Source of the DNA: an uncultured Sphingobacteriales bacterium
GTDB lineage: Bacteria > Bacteroidota > Bacteroidia > Chitinophagales > Chitinophagaceae
Reading direction: 5' to 3'
Assembly (NCBI GenBank): GCA_946887085.1
Contig: CAMPKG010000047.1
Location: 1 to 14,080 of the forward strand
DNA: 14,080 nucleotides
In this document: positions 1 to 9,484 of the stretch, piece by piece
Position numbering within the stretch: position 1 is the stretch's first letter
How the letters are laid out: the number at the start of each line of letters is the position of its first letter
Made by a program: the position numbers and the translations under genes
The notes under the pieces: generated by a model
What the model was told of the DNA's origin: nothing
The model's input: only the letters and a program-made list of their open reading frames with translations
Databases searched by the model: none

Positions 1-3000
1 GTAGACTATATTAAGGAACAATTACGCCTGTCAAAAGAAGTAGATCTTCCCCTGCTTCGGCAGCTTAGCCATATACCTGACAACCAGTTGCTGGAAATAT
101 CAATTCCCAGTCACAGCGAGTTTCTGACTTGCGCTATTGAAAACAGGCTAAAAGAACACCTGGATGCATCGTCTGCAAGATGGTTGAATGACCAATTGGG
201 AATTATCGGGCGCGACCAGGTGCAGGCTGAAGACATTACACTGGCAAACTTCATACGGAACAAGGCCATGTATAAATTCCTGCCTTTATACACTGGAGAT
301 GCCACTGAACTGATATCCCTTGTTGAAGAGATTAACACTGTATCTACATATTCTGAAACTTCTTCCACAAACACGTTTATCCAGATACTGCAAGACCGCA
401 TCAGACAGCGTGAACTCCAATTGCTGGAGGCACAGGAACTGGTAAACATGGGTAGTTATATACTAGACCTAGCGACAGACAAATTGGTCGTTACTCCACA
501 GTACAAAAAGATATTTGAGATAGAAGGCGAAGTGGATCGCACTGAATTGATGAAGGGCATACACCCGGGCGATGCTTCGAGGCTGAAGGAAGCCAGGGAA
601 AAAGCGATAGAAGAAAATGGTGTCTATGAATGTGAATATCGCCACATGGTGCATGGCAGAGAAAAGATCATCTGGGCTCGCGGAAACGTCACTGAAACCC
701 GGGGTAACAAAGTGATGAAAGGAACAGTGATCGATGTAACCGACCGCCATTACATGATCCAACGCCTGCTTAGAAGTGAAGCGCTTTATAAACAAGCACA
801 AGCGCTATCGCACCTTGGCAACTGGGTTTTGCATCTGCCTGCTAATAAACTCGAATGGTCGGAAGAGCTATACAGTATCTATGAGTTTGAGGAGGGAAGC
901 GAAATTTCATACGAAGCGATAGCAAAGCTGAATCATCCCGATGATGCCGGGCGCGTGGCAGCCGCGATGAAAGAGGCGATCGACAAACATCAACCATACG
1001 ATTTCATTTATCGTATCGTATTCCCACACGGACGCATAAAAATTTTGCAGGCGCGGGGCGAAGTGATGGTGGATGAATCAAGTCAGGCCTACAAACTGCT
1101 CGGTACACTGCAGGATATTACGGAAAAACAAACATTGCTGGAAAAACTGCAGGAAAGCGATAAACTTTTCAAGCAGGCACAGGCAATATCGCATGTTGGC
1201 AATTGGACCTGGGATATCAAAGCCAATAAGATCACATGGACGGAAGAATTATTTCGCATTTACGGACTGGAACCAGTAGACGAGATCAGCTTTGAACAAT
1301 ACCAGTCACTGTTACATCCTTCCGATAAGCACATGCTCAACGATGCAGTAGCCAACTGCCTGGCTACGCACGAACCGTATGAAGTATTGCATACCATACA
1401 ACGGCCCGACGGCTCTATAAGACAAGTAATAGGCCAGGGCCAGGTAGAAGTAGATGAGCATGGTGAACCCGTACGTATGCTCGGAACATCGCAAGATGTA
1501 ACTGAGCGCCAAAAACTCATAGAACAACTCCAATACAACGAACGTTTGTACAAAGAGGCGCAATCGCTGGCTCATCTTGGCAACTTCTCTCACAATATTG
1601 TTACAGGTGAGATAACCTGGGCCGACGAGATCTATAGGATCTACGGTCTTGAGCCGCAGTCGCTCAATAAAATAACTTTGGAAACGATCATTGGCTTTGT
1701 TCATCCCGATGACAAAGAGCGCGCAATGCGGGAGATGAATAATGCTATTACAGCTCGCACGTCATACGATTCAAAATATCGCGTGTTGCTAAAAGACGGC
1801 ACGATGAAATTCATTCACAGGCAGGCTGAATGGGACCCGGCGAGCAACTTCAATATTATGTACGGAACTGTGCAAGACATCACCAGGGAATGCCTTGCCG
1901 AATTAGCGATCCGCGCGAAAAGCGAATTCATCGAAAAGATAGCCAACACTACGCCATCGCTGATCGCATCTTACAATATCAACACCGGCAAATACACTTT
2001 TATTAACAGCGCCTTCGAAAAGATACTGGGATACCCGGTGCAAAAAGTATTCGATGAAGGAATACCATTCATGCTGGACATAATTCATCCTGACGATGTG
2101 CAGCCGATAATGGATAAAAACAATAAGGCTTTAGAGGATGCTAATGACCGTGACAACACCGGCGATACCGAGGACATCGTAGAGTTCAAATACAGGATGC
2201 GTCATAAAAATGGTGAGTACCGGTGGTTCCACACATTCGGCACAGTCTTTGACCGGGATGAAGCCGGCAAGGTGGTCCATGTACTGAACGTATCGGTTGA
2301 TATTACTGAACAGGAAGAAGCCGAACATGAGCTTTACCAGAAAAACCTTCAACTGCAACAATCAAACGCCAGCCTCGAAGAATATGCTTATGTGGCCAGT
2401 CATGATCTGAAAGAACCGTTGCGTAAGATCGCCACCTTCGGCGACCGGCTGCTCAGCAGCCAGAGCGAAAGACTGACTGACGAGGGTAAGCTGCACCTGG
2501 AGAAGATCATCAGCTCGTCGCGCCGGATGCAGGCTATGATCGGTGACCTGCTTGCGGTATCCACCATTAGCGGCGAACGCAGTTTTGAGCAATACAGCCT
2601 GCAAAGTGTGCTGAATGACGTAGTGCAAACACTGGAACATAAAATTGAAGAAAAAAAGGGTGTCATCATTAGCGACGACCTCCCGATCATTAATATAGTC
2701 CCTTCCCAATTCAGGCAGTTATTCCAGAATCTGATCGCCAACTCTCTCAAGTTTGTGAAAGATGGCGTCATTCCGCGTATCGATATAACTCACAAATACC
2801 TAAGACCTGTGGAGGTGCAATCATACGAGCTTGCCATTGCGAAGAAATACCTTGCGATCACATTCACAGATAACGGTATCGGATTCGACAACCAATTTGC
2901 TAATAAAATTTTCACTATCTTTCAGAGACTTCACGGGCGCAACGAGTTTGAAGGTACTGGGATAGGCCTGGCAATTTGTAAAAAAGTAGCTGAGAACCAC

Positions 3001-3069
3001 GGAGGCACCATTATAGCTGACGGCAAACCCGGTGAAGGCGCTACCTTTACCATTATAGTACCCGTATGA
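1..3069 (+). CDS. Multi-PAS sensor histidine kinase (5' end outside window)
   Basis: Cytosolic sensor kinase that should autophosphorylate on His and pass phosphate to the adjacent receiver protein. The frame is open to base 1 with no stop, so this is a partial gene. A TTG at 88 could serve as a start but is not needed. Counting from the edge, residues 1-140 are an unrecognised, probably helical region. Five PAS/PAC units follow at roughly 141-249, 259-379, 386-505, 513-630 and 641-771, each ending in a DVT/DIT-type motif. The HisKA H-box ASHDLKEPLRKI has the phospho-acceptor H801. The HATPase domain shows the N-box NLIANSLKF (N914), G1 DNGIGF (D957) and G2 GTGIGLAI. I see no transmembrane segment, no LOV flavin Cys motif and no phytochrome GAF domain, so the ligand is unknown. 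The EEYAYVASHDL H-box style is that of Cph1-like kinases. The stop codon overlaps the response regulator start (ATGA), implying translational coupling. Confidence 0.93.
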   Translation, partial: VDYIKEQLRLSKEVDLPLLRQLSHIPDNQLLEISIPSHSEFLTCAIENRLKEHLDASSARWLNDQLGIIGRDQVQAEDITLANFIRNKAMYKFLPLYTGDATELISLVEEINTVSTYSETSSTNTFIQILQDRIRQRELQLLEAQELVNMGSYILDLATDKLVVTPQYKKIFEIEGEVDRTELMKGIHPGDASRLKEAREKAIEENGVYECEYRHMVHGREKIIWARGNVTETRGNKVMKGTVIDVTDRHYMIQRLLRSEALYKQAQALSHLGNWVLHLPANKLEWSEELYSIYEFEEGSEISYEAIAKLNHPDDAGRVAAAMKEAIDKHQPYDFIYRIVFPHGRIKILQARGEVMVDESSQAYKLLGTLQDITEKQTLLEKLQESDKLFKQAQAISHVGNWTWDIKANKITWTEELFRIYGLEPVDEISFEQYQSLLHPSDKHMLNDAVANCLATHEPYEVLHTIQRPDGSIRQVIGQGQVEVDEHGEPVRMLGTSQDVTERQKLIEQLQYNERLYKEAQSLAHLGNFSHNIVTGEITWADEIYRIYGLEPQSLNKITLETIIGFVHPDDKERAMREMNNAITARTSYDSKYRVLLKDGTMKFIHRQAEWDPASNFNIMYGTVQDITRECLAELAIRAKSEFIEKIANTTPSLIASYNINTGKYTFINSAFEKILGYPVQKVFDEGIPFMLDIIHPDDVQPIMDKNNKALEDANDRDNTGDTEDIVEFKYRMRHKNGEYRWFHTFGTVFDRDEAGKVVHVLNVSVDITEQEEAEHELYQKNLQLQQSNASLEEYAYVASHDLKEPLRKIATFGDRLLSSQSERLTDEGKLHLEKIISSSRRMQAMIGDLLAVSTISGERSFEQYSLQSVLNDVVQTLEHKIEEKKGVIISDDLPIINIVPSQFRQLFQNLIANSLKFVKDGVIPRIDITHKYLRPVEVQSYELAIAKKYLAITFTDNGIGFDNQFANKIFTIFQRLHGRNEFEGTGIGLAICKKVAENHGGTIIADGKPGEGATFTIIVPV

Positions 3070-3476
3070 GAAGACATTTAAGACACACTGTATTGATCGT
3101 TGACGATGACTCTGACGACAGGGAATCAATACGCGATGCTTTTCTCGAAAACAAACATAACCACGACTATACATTTCTGCAGAGTGGCGATCACCTGATC
3201 GAGCATTTATCAGGTGCCGATACAACGCATCCCTCGCTTATATTGCTCGATCTGAATATGCCGGGCCGCGATGGCAGGGATGTACTTAAAACCCTGAAAG
3301 CCGACGGAACCTACAAGCCTATCCCAATTATTGTTCTTACTACCTCCGCTTCAGACAAAGACCGTAAGGCTTCTTACGAATTGGGGGCTAATTGCTTCAT
3401 CACCAAGCCCGACTCTTACAAAGACCTTGTGGAGATAACAGATTCTATAGCCAGGCTCTGGTTTATCCAAAGCTAA
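3066..3476 (+). CDS. Single-domain response regulator (REC only, Rcp1-like)
   Basis: Receiver protein of 136 residues with no output domain, so it probably acts by protein contact or as a phosphorelay shuttle. The acidic pocket is D13-D15 in VLIVDDDSDD. The phospho-acceptor is D62 in LLDLNMPGRDG, the switch threonine is T92 in VLTTSAS, and the conserved lysine is K114 in ITKPDS. The length is that of CheY/Rcp1-type receivers. The Rcp1-like DLNMPGxDG motif and the pairing with a Cph1-style kinase agree. The ATG shares four bases with the kinase stop (ATGA), which fixes the start and indicates co-expression. Partnership with the upstream kinase is inferred from that overlap. Downstream is a strong hairpin terminator. 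Confidence 0.95.
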   Translation: MRRHLRHTVLIVDDDSDDRESIRDAFLENKHNHDYTFLQSGDHLIEHLSGADTTHPSLILLDLNMPGRDGRDVLKTLKADGTYKPIPIIVLTTSASDKDRKASYELGANCFITKPDSYKDLVEITDSIARLWFIQS

Positions 3477-3483
3477 ACTCATA

Positions 3484-3512
3484 AAAAATCCCCGCCGATT
3501 GGCGGGAATTTC
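3484..3512. terminator. Bidirectional rho-independent terminator
   Basis: A perfect 6-bp stem CCCGCC (3491-3496) / GGCGGG (3501-3506) with a GATT loop is flanked by an A-run on the left and AATTT on the right. A/T pairs extend the stem past one mismatch, so a U-rich tail follows the hairpin in either direction. It lies between the convergent response regulator (+) and M16 peptidase (-) genes and can serve both. Confidence 0.85.
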
Positions 3513-3527
3513 TGTTTCTACTCTTTT

Positions 3528-6353
3528 CTAAGATTCAGGATACAGGACTGATACAAACTCGTTCTTCCCATTAAAGAATTGTTTAGCCACAGCTTGAATA
3601 TCGGCGGGCTTTAGTTCATCTATCCATTTGTCGTAGTTGAACACTTTGTCTTTATCCCTTCCCCAAAATAGCACGTCTTCCATCTTGCCACTCCAGTAGC
3701 CATTCTCTTTCAGGTTGGTCCTGTGCTGCTCATGCCACTGGCTTTTTACCTTATCCAGGTCTTTGACATCCGGCCCTTTTTCTACCAGGTTCCTGATCTC
3801 GGCATTTGCGGCAGTCAGCAGTTTTTCAACATTCTCCGGGCCACATGGCAACTGGAGGCCCACCTGGTAACGCTCGTAAGGATATTGCGAAACGGATGCA
3901 TAATAGCCCCCGGTATAAATACCCCCAAGTTTTTCGCGGAGTTCTTCTATTACTTTAATGTTCAGGATCTCAGCAAGCGCAGCCGCTTTCAATGCCAGGT
4001 CTTCTGAATACTTCGCATCGCCGTGGTACATGGCCATAATAAAGCTCTGAGGTTCTTTACCTTTTTTCACTGTTATTTTTTGCACACCTTTTACCGGGCG
4101 AACGCCATTGTCTTTGAAATTTGGAGTTGTATTGTTTGCCGGTATGCTGGCAAGATAAGTTTCCAGCAAAGGGGTCAAGGCTTCGGATGAGACGTTGCCG
4201 ACAATAAAGAAATGATATCCATCGGCGCCACCTATTTCCTTACGGTAAATATCTACCGCGCGATCCATATTAATGGCATCATAAAACTCCGGTCTTGGTA
4301 CTACAACGGGTGCCAGCGGGTGCTTGCCATACAAGACTTGTATAGAGGTGTCAAAGAATGTAAACCGTGGGTTGGCGGACATGAATTGCGTCTGCATCTT
4401 TTGTTTGTCCTGGAATGCCTTGAACAAGGCAGCATCTTTACGGGGTGCAGTCATCCGCAGGTGCAATAACTGGAACATCGTTTCAAGGTCTTTTATCGTG
4501 CTGCTGCCCGATAGTGTGTTCTGAATTGCCCCGATACCCGCATTCATTTTCACATTTTTGCCGGCGAGCACCTTATCCATATCTGTTGGCGTAAAGTTGC
4601 CAAGGCCCATTGCTCCTATCACAGACGTAGCATATTGTGCACTGTATTTATCCGCAACACCATAGTTGCCGGTGCCGCCTTTACGCACACCTTTTACTAG
4701 TATCTCGTCGCTTTTGAAATCTGTTGGTTTAACGGTTACCTTGATTCCATTACTCAGCGTGTACGTAGTCGCTTCAAAACGTTGCTCCTTGGTAGAAGCT
4801 GTGATCTTTCCTGCTATTGGTTTTTTGTCCATCAGGCTGCCTGCAACTGCTTTTTCTTCCATAGGCCCTACGTCCTGCGACAAGCCTTTTTGTGTCATGG
4901 CTACCAGCGCTTCTGCGGTCGGCAACTTCGCTGCAGCTTTTTCCGGCCCGGTTATCAAGGTAAATGTATTATTGCTTGCCAGCCATTCTTTGGTAAGTGC
5001 ATTCAGCTCATCTACTTTTATGCCCGGCAGCATTTCCTGGTGATACTTATACTCGTTCTCGATACCGGGAATTACTTCGCCCTGCAGGAAATTTCTTACA
5101 TACTCGCCAACAAGGTTGCGGCTTTCGGTGGTACTGCGTTCATTGTAAGCCTTTTCAATGGCGCTTATCATATTCTTTTTCGCAAGTTCCAGTTCGCTAT
5201 TGTTAAAACCATATTTCCTTGCGCGAACGATCTCTGCTGTTACGGCATTCAATGCAGTCTCGGGGCCGTTCTCTCCAAACAACGTGTAAGCTGAAAAACT
5301 TTCATAACCGCGTGCCCAGCCATCAAAACCTGTCTGTGCAAATGGGAACGGAGGGTTACTGCTGCGTGCGAGGTCGCTGAGCCTGCGGTTGAGCATCTGG
5401 GTTACCAATTGTTTTTCGAGGAATTCGCGGTAGTCGCCCAAAGTTTTCTCCACATCTTTTTTTACTGAAGGGAAGATGATCTGCAACTCATAATTAGTCG
5501 CTTCTTTATCGGTCAATACCATAGCTTCCGGTTTCGTGCGGGCCGGAACGTCAAATACCGAACGCGGTCTCGGTTTCGTCGGGTTTTGCATACCACCGAA
5601 GTGCTTGCGGATATAATTCATTGCAGTGCCGGTATCTATATCTCCCACTACGGCAACAGCCATCAGATCGGGCCTGTACCAGTCGTGATAAAAGCGGCGG
5701 ATGGTTTCATACTTAAAGTTTTTCAGGATATCATCCTTACCTATCGGCAGGCGGTCTGCATATTTCGATCCCATCATCAGCTTAGGAAGGTATTTATCCA
5801 GCATGCGCATGTCGGCACCTTTACCCATCCTGCTTTCCTCCAACACCACACCACGCTCATCGTCTATGTCTTTGTCAGTAAGCAGTGCATTGTGCGCCCA
5901 ATCTTCTATGATCTGGAAACCTTTATCGAGGTTACCAGGTTTGTCAATAGGAACAGGTAATATATATACAGTTTCGTCAAAGCTCGTATAAGCGTTCAGG
6001 TCCGCCCCGAACTCTACGCCTATCGATTGCAGATAGTTAACCAATTCGTTCTTCTCGAAATTCTTTGTGCCGTTGAAATTCATATGCTCCATGAAGTGAG
6101 CCAGGCCCTGCTGGTCGTCATCTTCCAGGATTGATCCGGCATTTACCGCCAGGCGCAGTTCCACTTTTTTCTCAGGCTTGGCGTTTGGACGCACATAATA
6201 GGTTAAGCCATTGGGCAATTTTCCTTTCAGCACCTTCGGATCCTGCGGTATCGCTTGGGAAAGGTTTTGAGCGATAGCAGGGCTTAATGCAAAAAATACA
6301 AGGGCAAAAAATGCCATCACACGCCTGGACGTGCGAACGGTGGATGTGGTCAT
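3528..6353 (-). CDS. Secreted M16 (pitrilysin/PqqL-like) zinc metallopeptidase
   Basis: Predicted exported zinc peptidase of 941 residues. The N-terminus has basic residues (R7-R11), a hydrophobic stretch from M13 to about A26 and a likely signal peptidase I site after AIA (28), so it should act in the periplasm or at the envelope. The inverted zinc motif HxxEH is HFMEH: H86 and H90 are ligands and E89 is the catalytic base. E173 in the ERGVVLEE segment is the likely third ligand. The second half (about 540-941) looks like the M16 C-terminal repeat without HxxEH, so the protein is the usual active-half plus inactive-half single chain. The length is close to E. coli PqqL (about 930). Substrate is unknown; peptide degradation is the family role. 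M13 is an alternative start that would still leave a signal peptide. The gene converges on the response regulator and diverges from the phosphohexomutase gene. Confidence 0.93.
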   Translation of the reverse strand: MTTSTVRTSRRVMAFFALVFFALSPAIAQNLSQAIPQDPKVLKGKLPNGLTYYVRPNAKPEKKVELRLAVNAGSILEDDDQQGLAHFMEHMNFNGTKNFEKNELVNYLQSIGVEFGADLNAYTSFDETVYILPVPIDKPGNLDKGFQIIEDWAHNALLTDKDIDDERGVVLEESRMGKGADMRMLDKYLPKLMMGSKYADRLPIGKDDILKNFKYETIRRFYHDWYRPDLMAVAVVGDIDTGTAMNYIRKHFGGMQNPTKPRPRSVFDVPARTKPEAMVLTDKEATNYELQIIFPSVKKDVEKTLGDYREFLEKQLVTQMLNRRLSDLARSSNPPFPFAQTGFDGWARGYESFSAYTLFGENGPETALNAVTAEIVRARKYGFNNSELELAKKNMISAIEKAYNERSTTESRNLVGEYVRNFLQGEVIPGIENEYKYHQEMLPGIKVDELNALTKEWLASNNTFTLITGPEKAAAKLPTAEALVAMTQKGLSQDVGPMEEKAVAGSLMDKKPIAGKITASTKEQRFEATTYTLSNGIKVTVKPTDFKSDEILVKGVRKGGTGNYGVADKYSAQYATSVIGAMGLGNFTPTDMDKVLAGKNVKMNAGIGAIQNTLSGSSTIKDLETMFQLLHLRMTAPRKDAALFKAFQDKQKMQTQFMSANPRFTFFDTSIQVLYGKHPLAPVVVPRPEFYDAINMDRAVDIYRKEIGGADGYHFFIVGNVSSEALTPLLETYLASIPANNTTPNFKDNGVRPVKGVQKITVKKGKEPQSFIMAMYHGDAKYSEDLALKAAALAEILNIKVIEELREKLGGIYTGGYYASVSQYPYERYQVGLQLPCGPENVEKLLTAANAEIRNLVEKGPDVKDLDKVKSQWHEQHRTNLKENGYWSGKMEDVLFWGRDKDKVFNYDKWIDELKPADIQAVAKQFFNGKNEFVSVLYPES

Positions 6354-6543
6354 GTAAGAATTAATTGGTTTGACAACTAAAATAACTAATTCTTTGTCTG
6401 GGAAGGAATTCCTGAATTTAAAATATAGCTAAAATTCCCACCATATATAAATCATCCTCAATTTAAAGATTGCTGCGGGTGACAATAATTAGTTTCCAGC
6501 CTTTGCATAAAAAATTATCTTCGTAGTTCGGTACGACGAACAC
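6354..6543. promoter_or_regulatory. Divergent intergenic region with two weak promoter candidates
   Basis: This 190-bp A/T-rich spacer must carry the promoters of both flanking genes. On the plus strand TATCTTCG (6516-6523) is one base off TAnnTTTG, with TTTC (6493-6496) 19 bases upstream as a poor -33. On the minus strand TATATTTT (6427-6420) is one base off, with TTTA (6451-6448) 20 bases upstream. Neither is a full consensus match, and I see no strong hairpin or operator-like repeat. Confidence 0.35.
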
Positions 6544-7938
6544 ATGGCACTAATAAAATCTATATCCGGCATAAGAGGAACTATTGGCGGCAATCCCGGT
6601 ACAGCCCTTACTCCTATTGATATTGTAAAATTCACTACCTCCTACGGCGCATACATAGCGGAGCAGGGAGCGAACAGGAAAATTGTGCTTGGCCGTGACG
6701 GGCGCATCTCCGGCGAAATGGTGAGAAACCTGGTAGCCTCAACCTTGCAGGGTATGGGCTTTGAAGTGGTTGACCTGGGCCTGAGCACAACTCCTACAGT
6801 AGAGATGGCTGTGAAGATGGAAAACGCAGCTGGTGGCATTATACTTACTGCCAGCCATAACCCTAAAGAATGGAATGCACTGAAACTGCTGAATGCTGAT
6901 GGCGAATTCCTGAGTGCTGAGGCCGGCCAATGGATACTGGACCATGCGGATAAAGGCAACGTAAACTATGCTGACGTAAACAAGCTTGGCACGGTCACCG
7001 CTAACGATACATACATTCAGAAACACATAGACATCATCCTCGAACATCCTTTAGTTGATGTGGAGGCTATAAAGAAAAAGAACTTCAAGATCATTGTGGA
7101 CCCGGTTAACTCAACCGGTGCTATTTCGGTTCCACAGTTGTTGAAAGCGCTGGGAGTTAAAGAAGTGACTGTTATCAATGAAGAGGTAACAGGCCGCTTT
7201 GCACACAACCCCGAGCCACTTCCTGAGAATCTCACGGAGCTATGCCACGCGGTAGAAAGGCAGAACGCACACCTGGGTATAGCCGTAGATCCTGATGTAG
7301 ACCGCCTGTGCTTTGTTTGTGAAGATGGCAGCCTGTTTGGCGAAGAATATACATTGGTAGCGATTGCAGATTACGTGCTTAGCCATAAAAAAGGCAACAC
7401 AGTTTCCAACCTCTCCTCCACCCGGGCCCTCCGCGATGTGACTGAAAAGCACGGCGGCCAATACTTCCCCAGCGCTGTTGGTGAGGTGAACGTGGTGAAG
7501 AAGATGAAAGAGGTGAATGCTGTAATAGGTGGCGAGGGCAACGGGGGTATTATTGTTCCTGAGCTGCATTATGGGCGTGATGCACTGATAGGCATTGGCC
7601 TGTTCCTGACACACCTTGCAAAATCAGGCAAGAACGCAAAGGCATTACGCAATACATATCCCGACTACTTTATCTCGAAGAACAAGATAGAGCTGAACGA
7701 GAATGTGAACGTAAAAAACATCTTCAAGCAGATAAAAGACAAATACAAGAAGCAGCCAATAAATACGGAAGACGGCCTGCGCATAGAGTTTGACACGGAC
7801 TGGGTACATCTGCGTACTTCTAACACCGAGCCGATCATCCGTATCTACGCAGAAAGTACCACGGAAACGACTTCCGCAAATATCGCCAAACGCATTATGG
7901 CCGATATCAAGGAGATGATGCTGGAAAACGTTCAATAA
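6544..7938 (+). CDS. glmM: Alpha-D-phosphohexomutase, phosphoglucosamine mutase-like
   Basis: Cytosolic mutase of 464 residues that interconverts 6-phospho- and 1-phospho-hexoses. In the GlmM role it makes glucosamine-1-phosphate for UDP-GlcNAc and peptidoglycan. All four signature loops are present: the phosphoserine loop TASHNP with catalytic S104, the Mg2+ loop DPDVDR (D249, D251, D253), the sugar loop GEGNGG (330-335), and the phosphate loop RTSNTEP (424-430). The N-terminus SISGIRGTIGG is the form I associate with Bacteroidota proteins annotated as phosphoglucosamine mutase. The sugar loop differs from the GEQSGH of E. coli GlmM, so phosphomannomutase or phosphoglucomutase activity cannot be excluded. 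The ATG is the first codon of the conserved N-terminus. The next gene starts only 19 bases after the stop, so co-transcription is likely. The family call is very safe; the substrate is inferred. Confidence 0.9.
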   Translation: MALIKSISGIRGTIGGNPGTALTPIDIVKFTTSYGAYIAEQGANRKIVLGRDGRISGEMVRNLVASTLQGMGFEVVDLGLSTTPTVEMAVKMENAAGGIILTASHNPKEWNALKLLNADGEFLSAEAGQWILDHADKGNVNYADVNKLGTVTANDTYIQKHIDIILEHPLVDVEAIKKKNFKIIVDPVNSTGAISVPQLLKALGVKEVTVINEEVTGRFAHNPEPLPENLTELCHAVERQNAHLGIAVDPDVDRLCFVCEDGSLFGEEYTLVAIADYVLSHKKGNTVSNLSSTRALRDVTEKHGGQYFPSAVGEVNVVKKMKEVNAVIGGEGNGGIIVPELHYGRDALIGIGLFLTHLAKSGKNAKALRNTYPDYFISKNKIELNENVNVKNIFKQIKDKYKKQPINTEDGLRIEFDTDWVHLRTSNTEPIIRIYAESTTETTSANIAKRIMADIKEMMLENVQ

Positions 7939-7957
7939 CCAGGAACTCATTTTTACA

Positions 7958-9472
7958 TTGACCGGCGCCGGCATATACGATGTAGTAGTTGTAGGAGGCG
8001 GCCTCGGCGGGCTTTTGACTGCCGTTATCCTCGCCAAAGAAGGCATGAAGGTCTGCGTGCTGGAAAAGGACAAACAAGTCGGCGGCTGCCTGCAAACATT
8101 CTCCCTCCAGAAGAAGGTCTTCGATAGCTGCGTGCACTATATAGGCGGCCTTGGCGAAGGCCATACACTCAATCGCATCTTCAGGTATGCAGGCATTATG
8201 GATAAGCTGCAGCTGAAAGCCTACGGTGAGAACGCTTTCGACAGGATGGCATTTGGCGATGATGTGACGTTATACCCACAAGCTATCGGCAAGGAGAACT
8301 TCATCGAACAACTGCTACCCTACTTCCCTAACGAGAAGCAGGCTTTACAGCGATACATCTCTACCATCGCCAACGTCGGTGACCATTTCCCGTTATACCG
8401 CCTGCGTATGGGCTCGGCGGATGAGAAGTCCGTGGTGACAGGATGGTCGTTGACGGAAACTATTGCCGGCATCACTTCCAACAAGCTCCTCCAAAACGTA
8501 CTCACCGGCAATAACCTGCTCTATGCAGGTGAAGCAGGCAAGACTCCTTTCTACCTGCATGCGCTGGTGATGGAGAGTTATATACACAGCGCACATAAAG
8601 TGGTGCCCGGCAGCTCGCAGATCTCCAAATTCCTTTGGCAGGAATTGCAGGCGCATGGCGGCGAGGTTTACCGCAATACAGAAGTTACCAGCCTCAAAGA
8701 AAAGAATGGCAGCATCAGCTATGCTGAGACCGCAGACGGCCAGCGCTTCTACGGCAAACAGTTCATCGCGAATATCCACCCTGAGGTGCTACTCAAACTG
8801 GTCGACGGCCCTACTATCCGCCCTGCCTACCGCAACCGTATTAAGGGACTGAAACAGACCGTATCTTCATTCATGCTGAACATGGTGCTGAAGCCCTGCA
8901 CAGTGCCCATGCGCCATTACAACATCTACTGGAATGCCTCGCAAGACTCCTGGGCTGCCGTACACTATCATCCACATCAATGGCCGGCCAACTACGCCAC
9001 CTTCTTCACCGAAGACGCCAACAACCCCGGATATGCAGAGAGCGTTTCCGTGCTCAGCTATATGCACTACGATGAGGTAGCACAATGGGCAGACACTCAC
9101 AACCACTCGGGCGACAAGCACGACCGCGGTGAGCAATACCAACAATTCAAAGAACAACGCTCCGAGGTGCTGATGCAGAAAGTATCGGAACGCATACCCG
9201 AACTTAAAGGCAACGTGATCGCTCACTCTGCTGCCACCCCACTCACCTACCGCGACTATATCGCCACTCCCGAAGGCGCGCTCTATGGTATCCTCAAAGA
9301 CGTCAACAAGCCGGCAGAGACCACCATTGCTACCCGTACCCGTATACCCAACCTGCTCTTAACAGGACAGAATGTTAATCTGCACGGTGTGCTGGGTGTG
9401 AGTATCACTGCCTTAGCAACATCGGCTGAACTCATTGGCATGGAATATCTATTGAACCGTGTAAAGAGTTAA
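7958..9472 (+). CDS. FAD-dependent oxidoreductase, phytoene desaturase/RetSat-like
   Basis: Flavoprotein of 504 residues in the CrtI/CRTISO/retinol-saturase superfamily. The N-terminus is a Rossmann FAD site, DVVVVGGGLGGL (8-19), ending in the ribose-binding acid E36 of CVLEKD, followed by GGCLQTF (42-48). The C-terminal segment GQNVNLHGVLGVSITAL, with its glycine-rich second flavin contact, is also typical. There is no ATG before the FAD motif. The frame opens at 7919, the first ATG (8044) would delete the nucleotide fold, and TTG at 7958 is the best start, preceded by AGGA at 7941-7944. It lies 19 bases after the mutase gene and 12 before a lipoprotein gene, so the three are probably one operon. 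The substrate is unknown. No phytoene synthase or other carotenoid gene is in the window, so a carotenoid role is only one option; a quinone, lipid or flexirubin-type pigment substrate is equally possible. Confidence 0.85.
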   Translation: MTGAGIYDVVVVGGGLGGLLTAVILAKEGMKVCVLEKDKQVGGCLQTFSLQKKVFDSCVHYIGGLGEGHTLNRIFRYAGIMDKLQLKAYGENAFDRMAFGDDVTLYPQAIGKENFIEQLLPYFPNEKQALQRYISTIANVGDHFPLYRLRMGSADEKSVVTGWSLTETIAGITSNKLLQNVLTGNNLLYAGEAGKTPFYLHALVMESYIHSAHKVVPGSSQISKFLWQELQAHGGEVYRNTEVTSLKEKNGSISYAETADGQRFYGKQFIANIHPEVLLKLVDGPTIRPAYRNRIKGLKQTVSSFMLNMVLKPCTVPMRHYNIYWNASQDSWAAVHYHPHQWPANYATFFTEDANNPGYAESVSVLSYMHYDEVAQWADTHNHSGDKHDRGEQYQQFKEQRSEVLMQKVSERIPELKGNVIAHSAATPLTYRDYIATPEGALYGILKDVNKPAETTIATRTRIPNLLLTGQNVNLHGVLGVSITALATSAELIGMEYLLNRVKS

Positions 9473-9484
9473 CTTTACCATACC

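Noticed and set aside
4782..5294. 170-codon open frame opposite the M16 peptidase
   Set aside because: It is a shadow of the peptidase gene with very high Cys, Phe and aromatic content, no start context and no domain.
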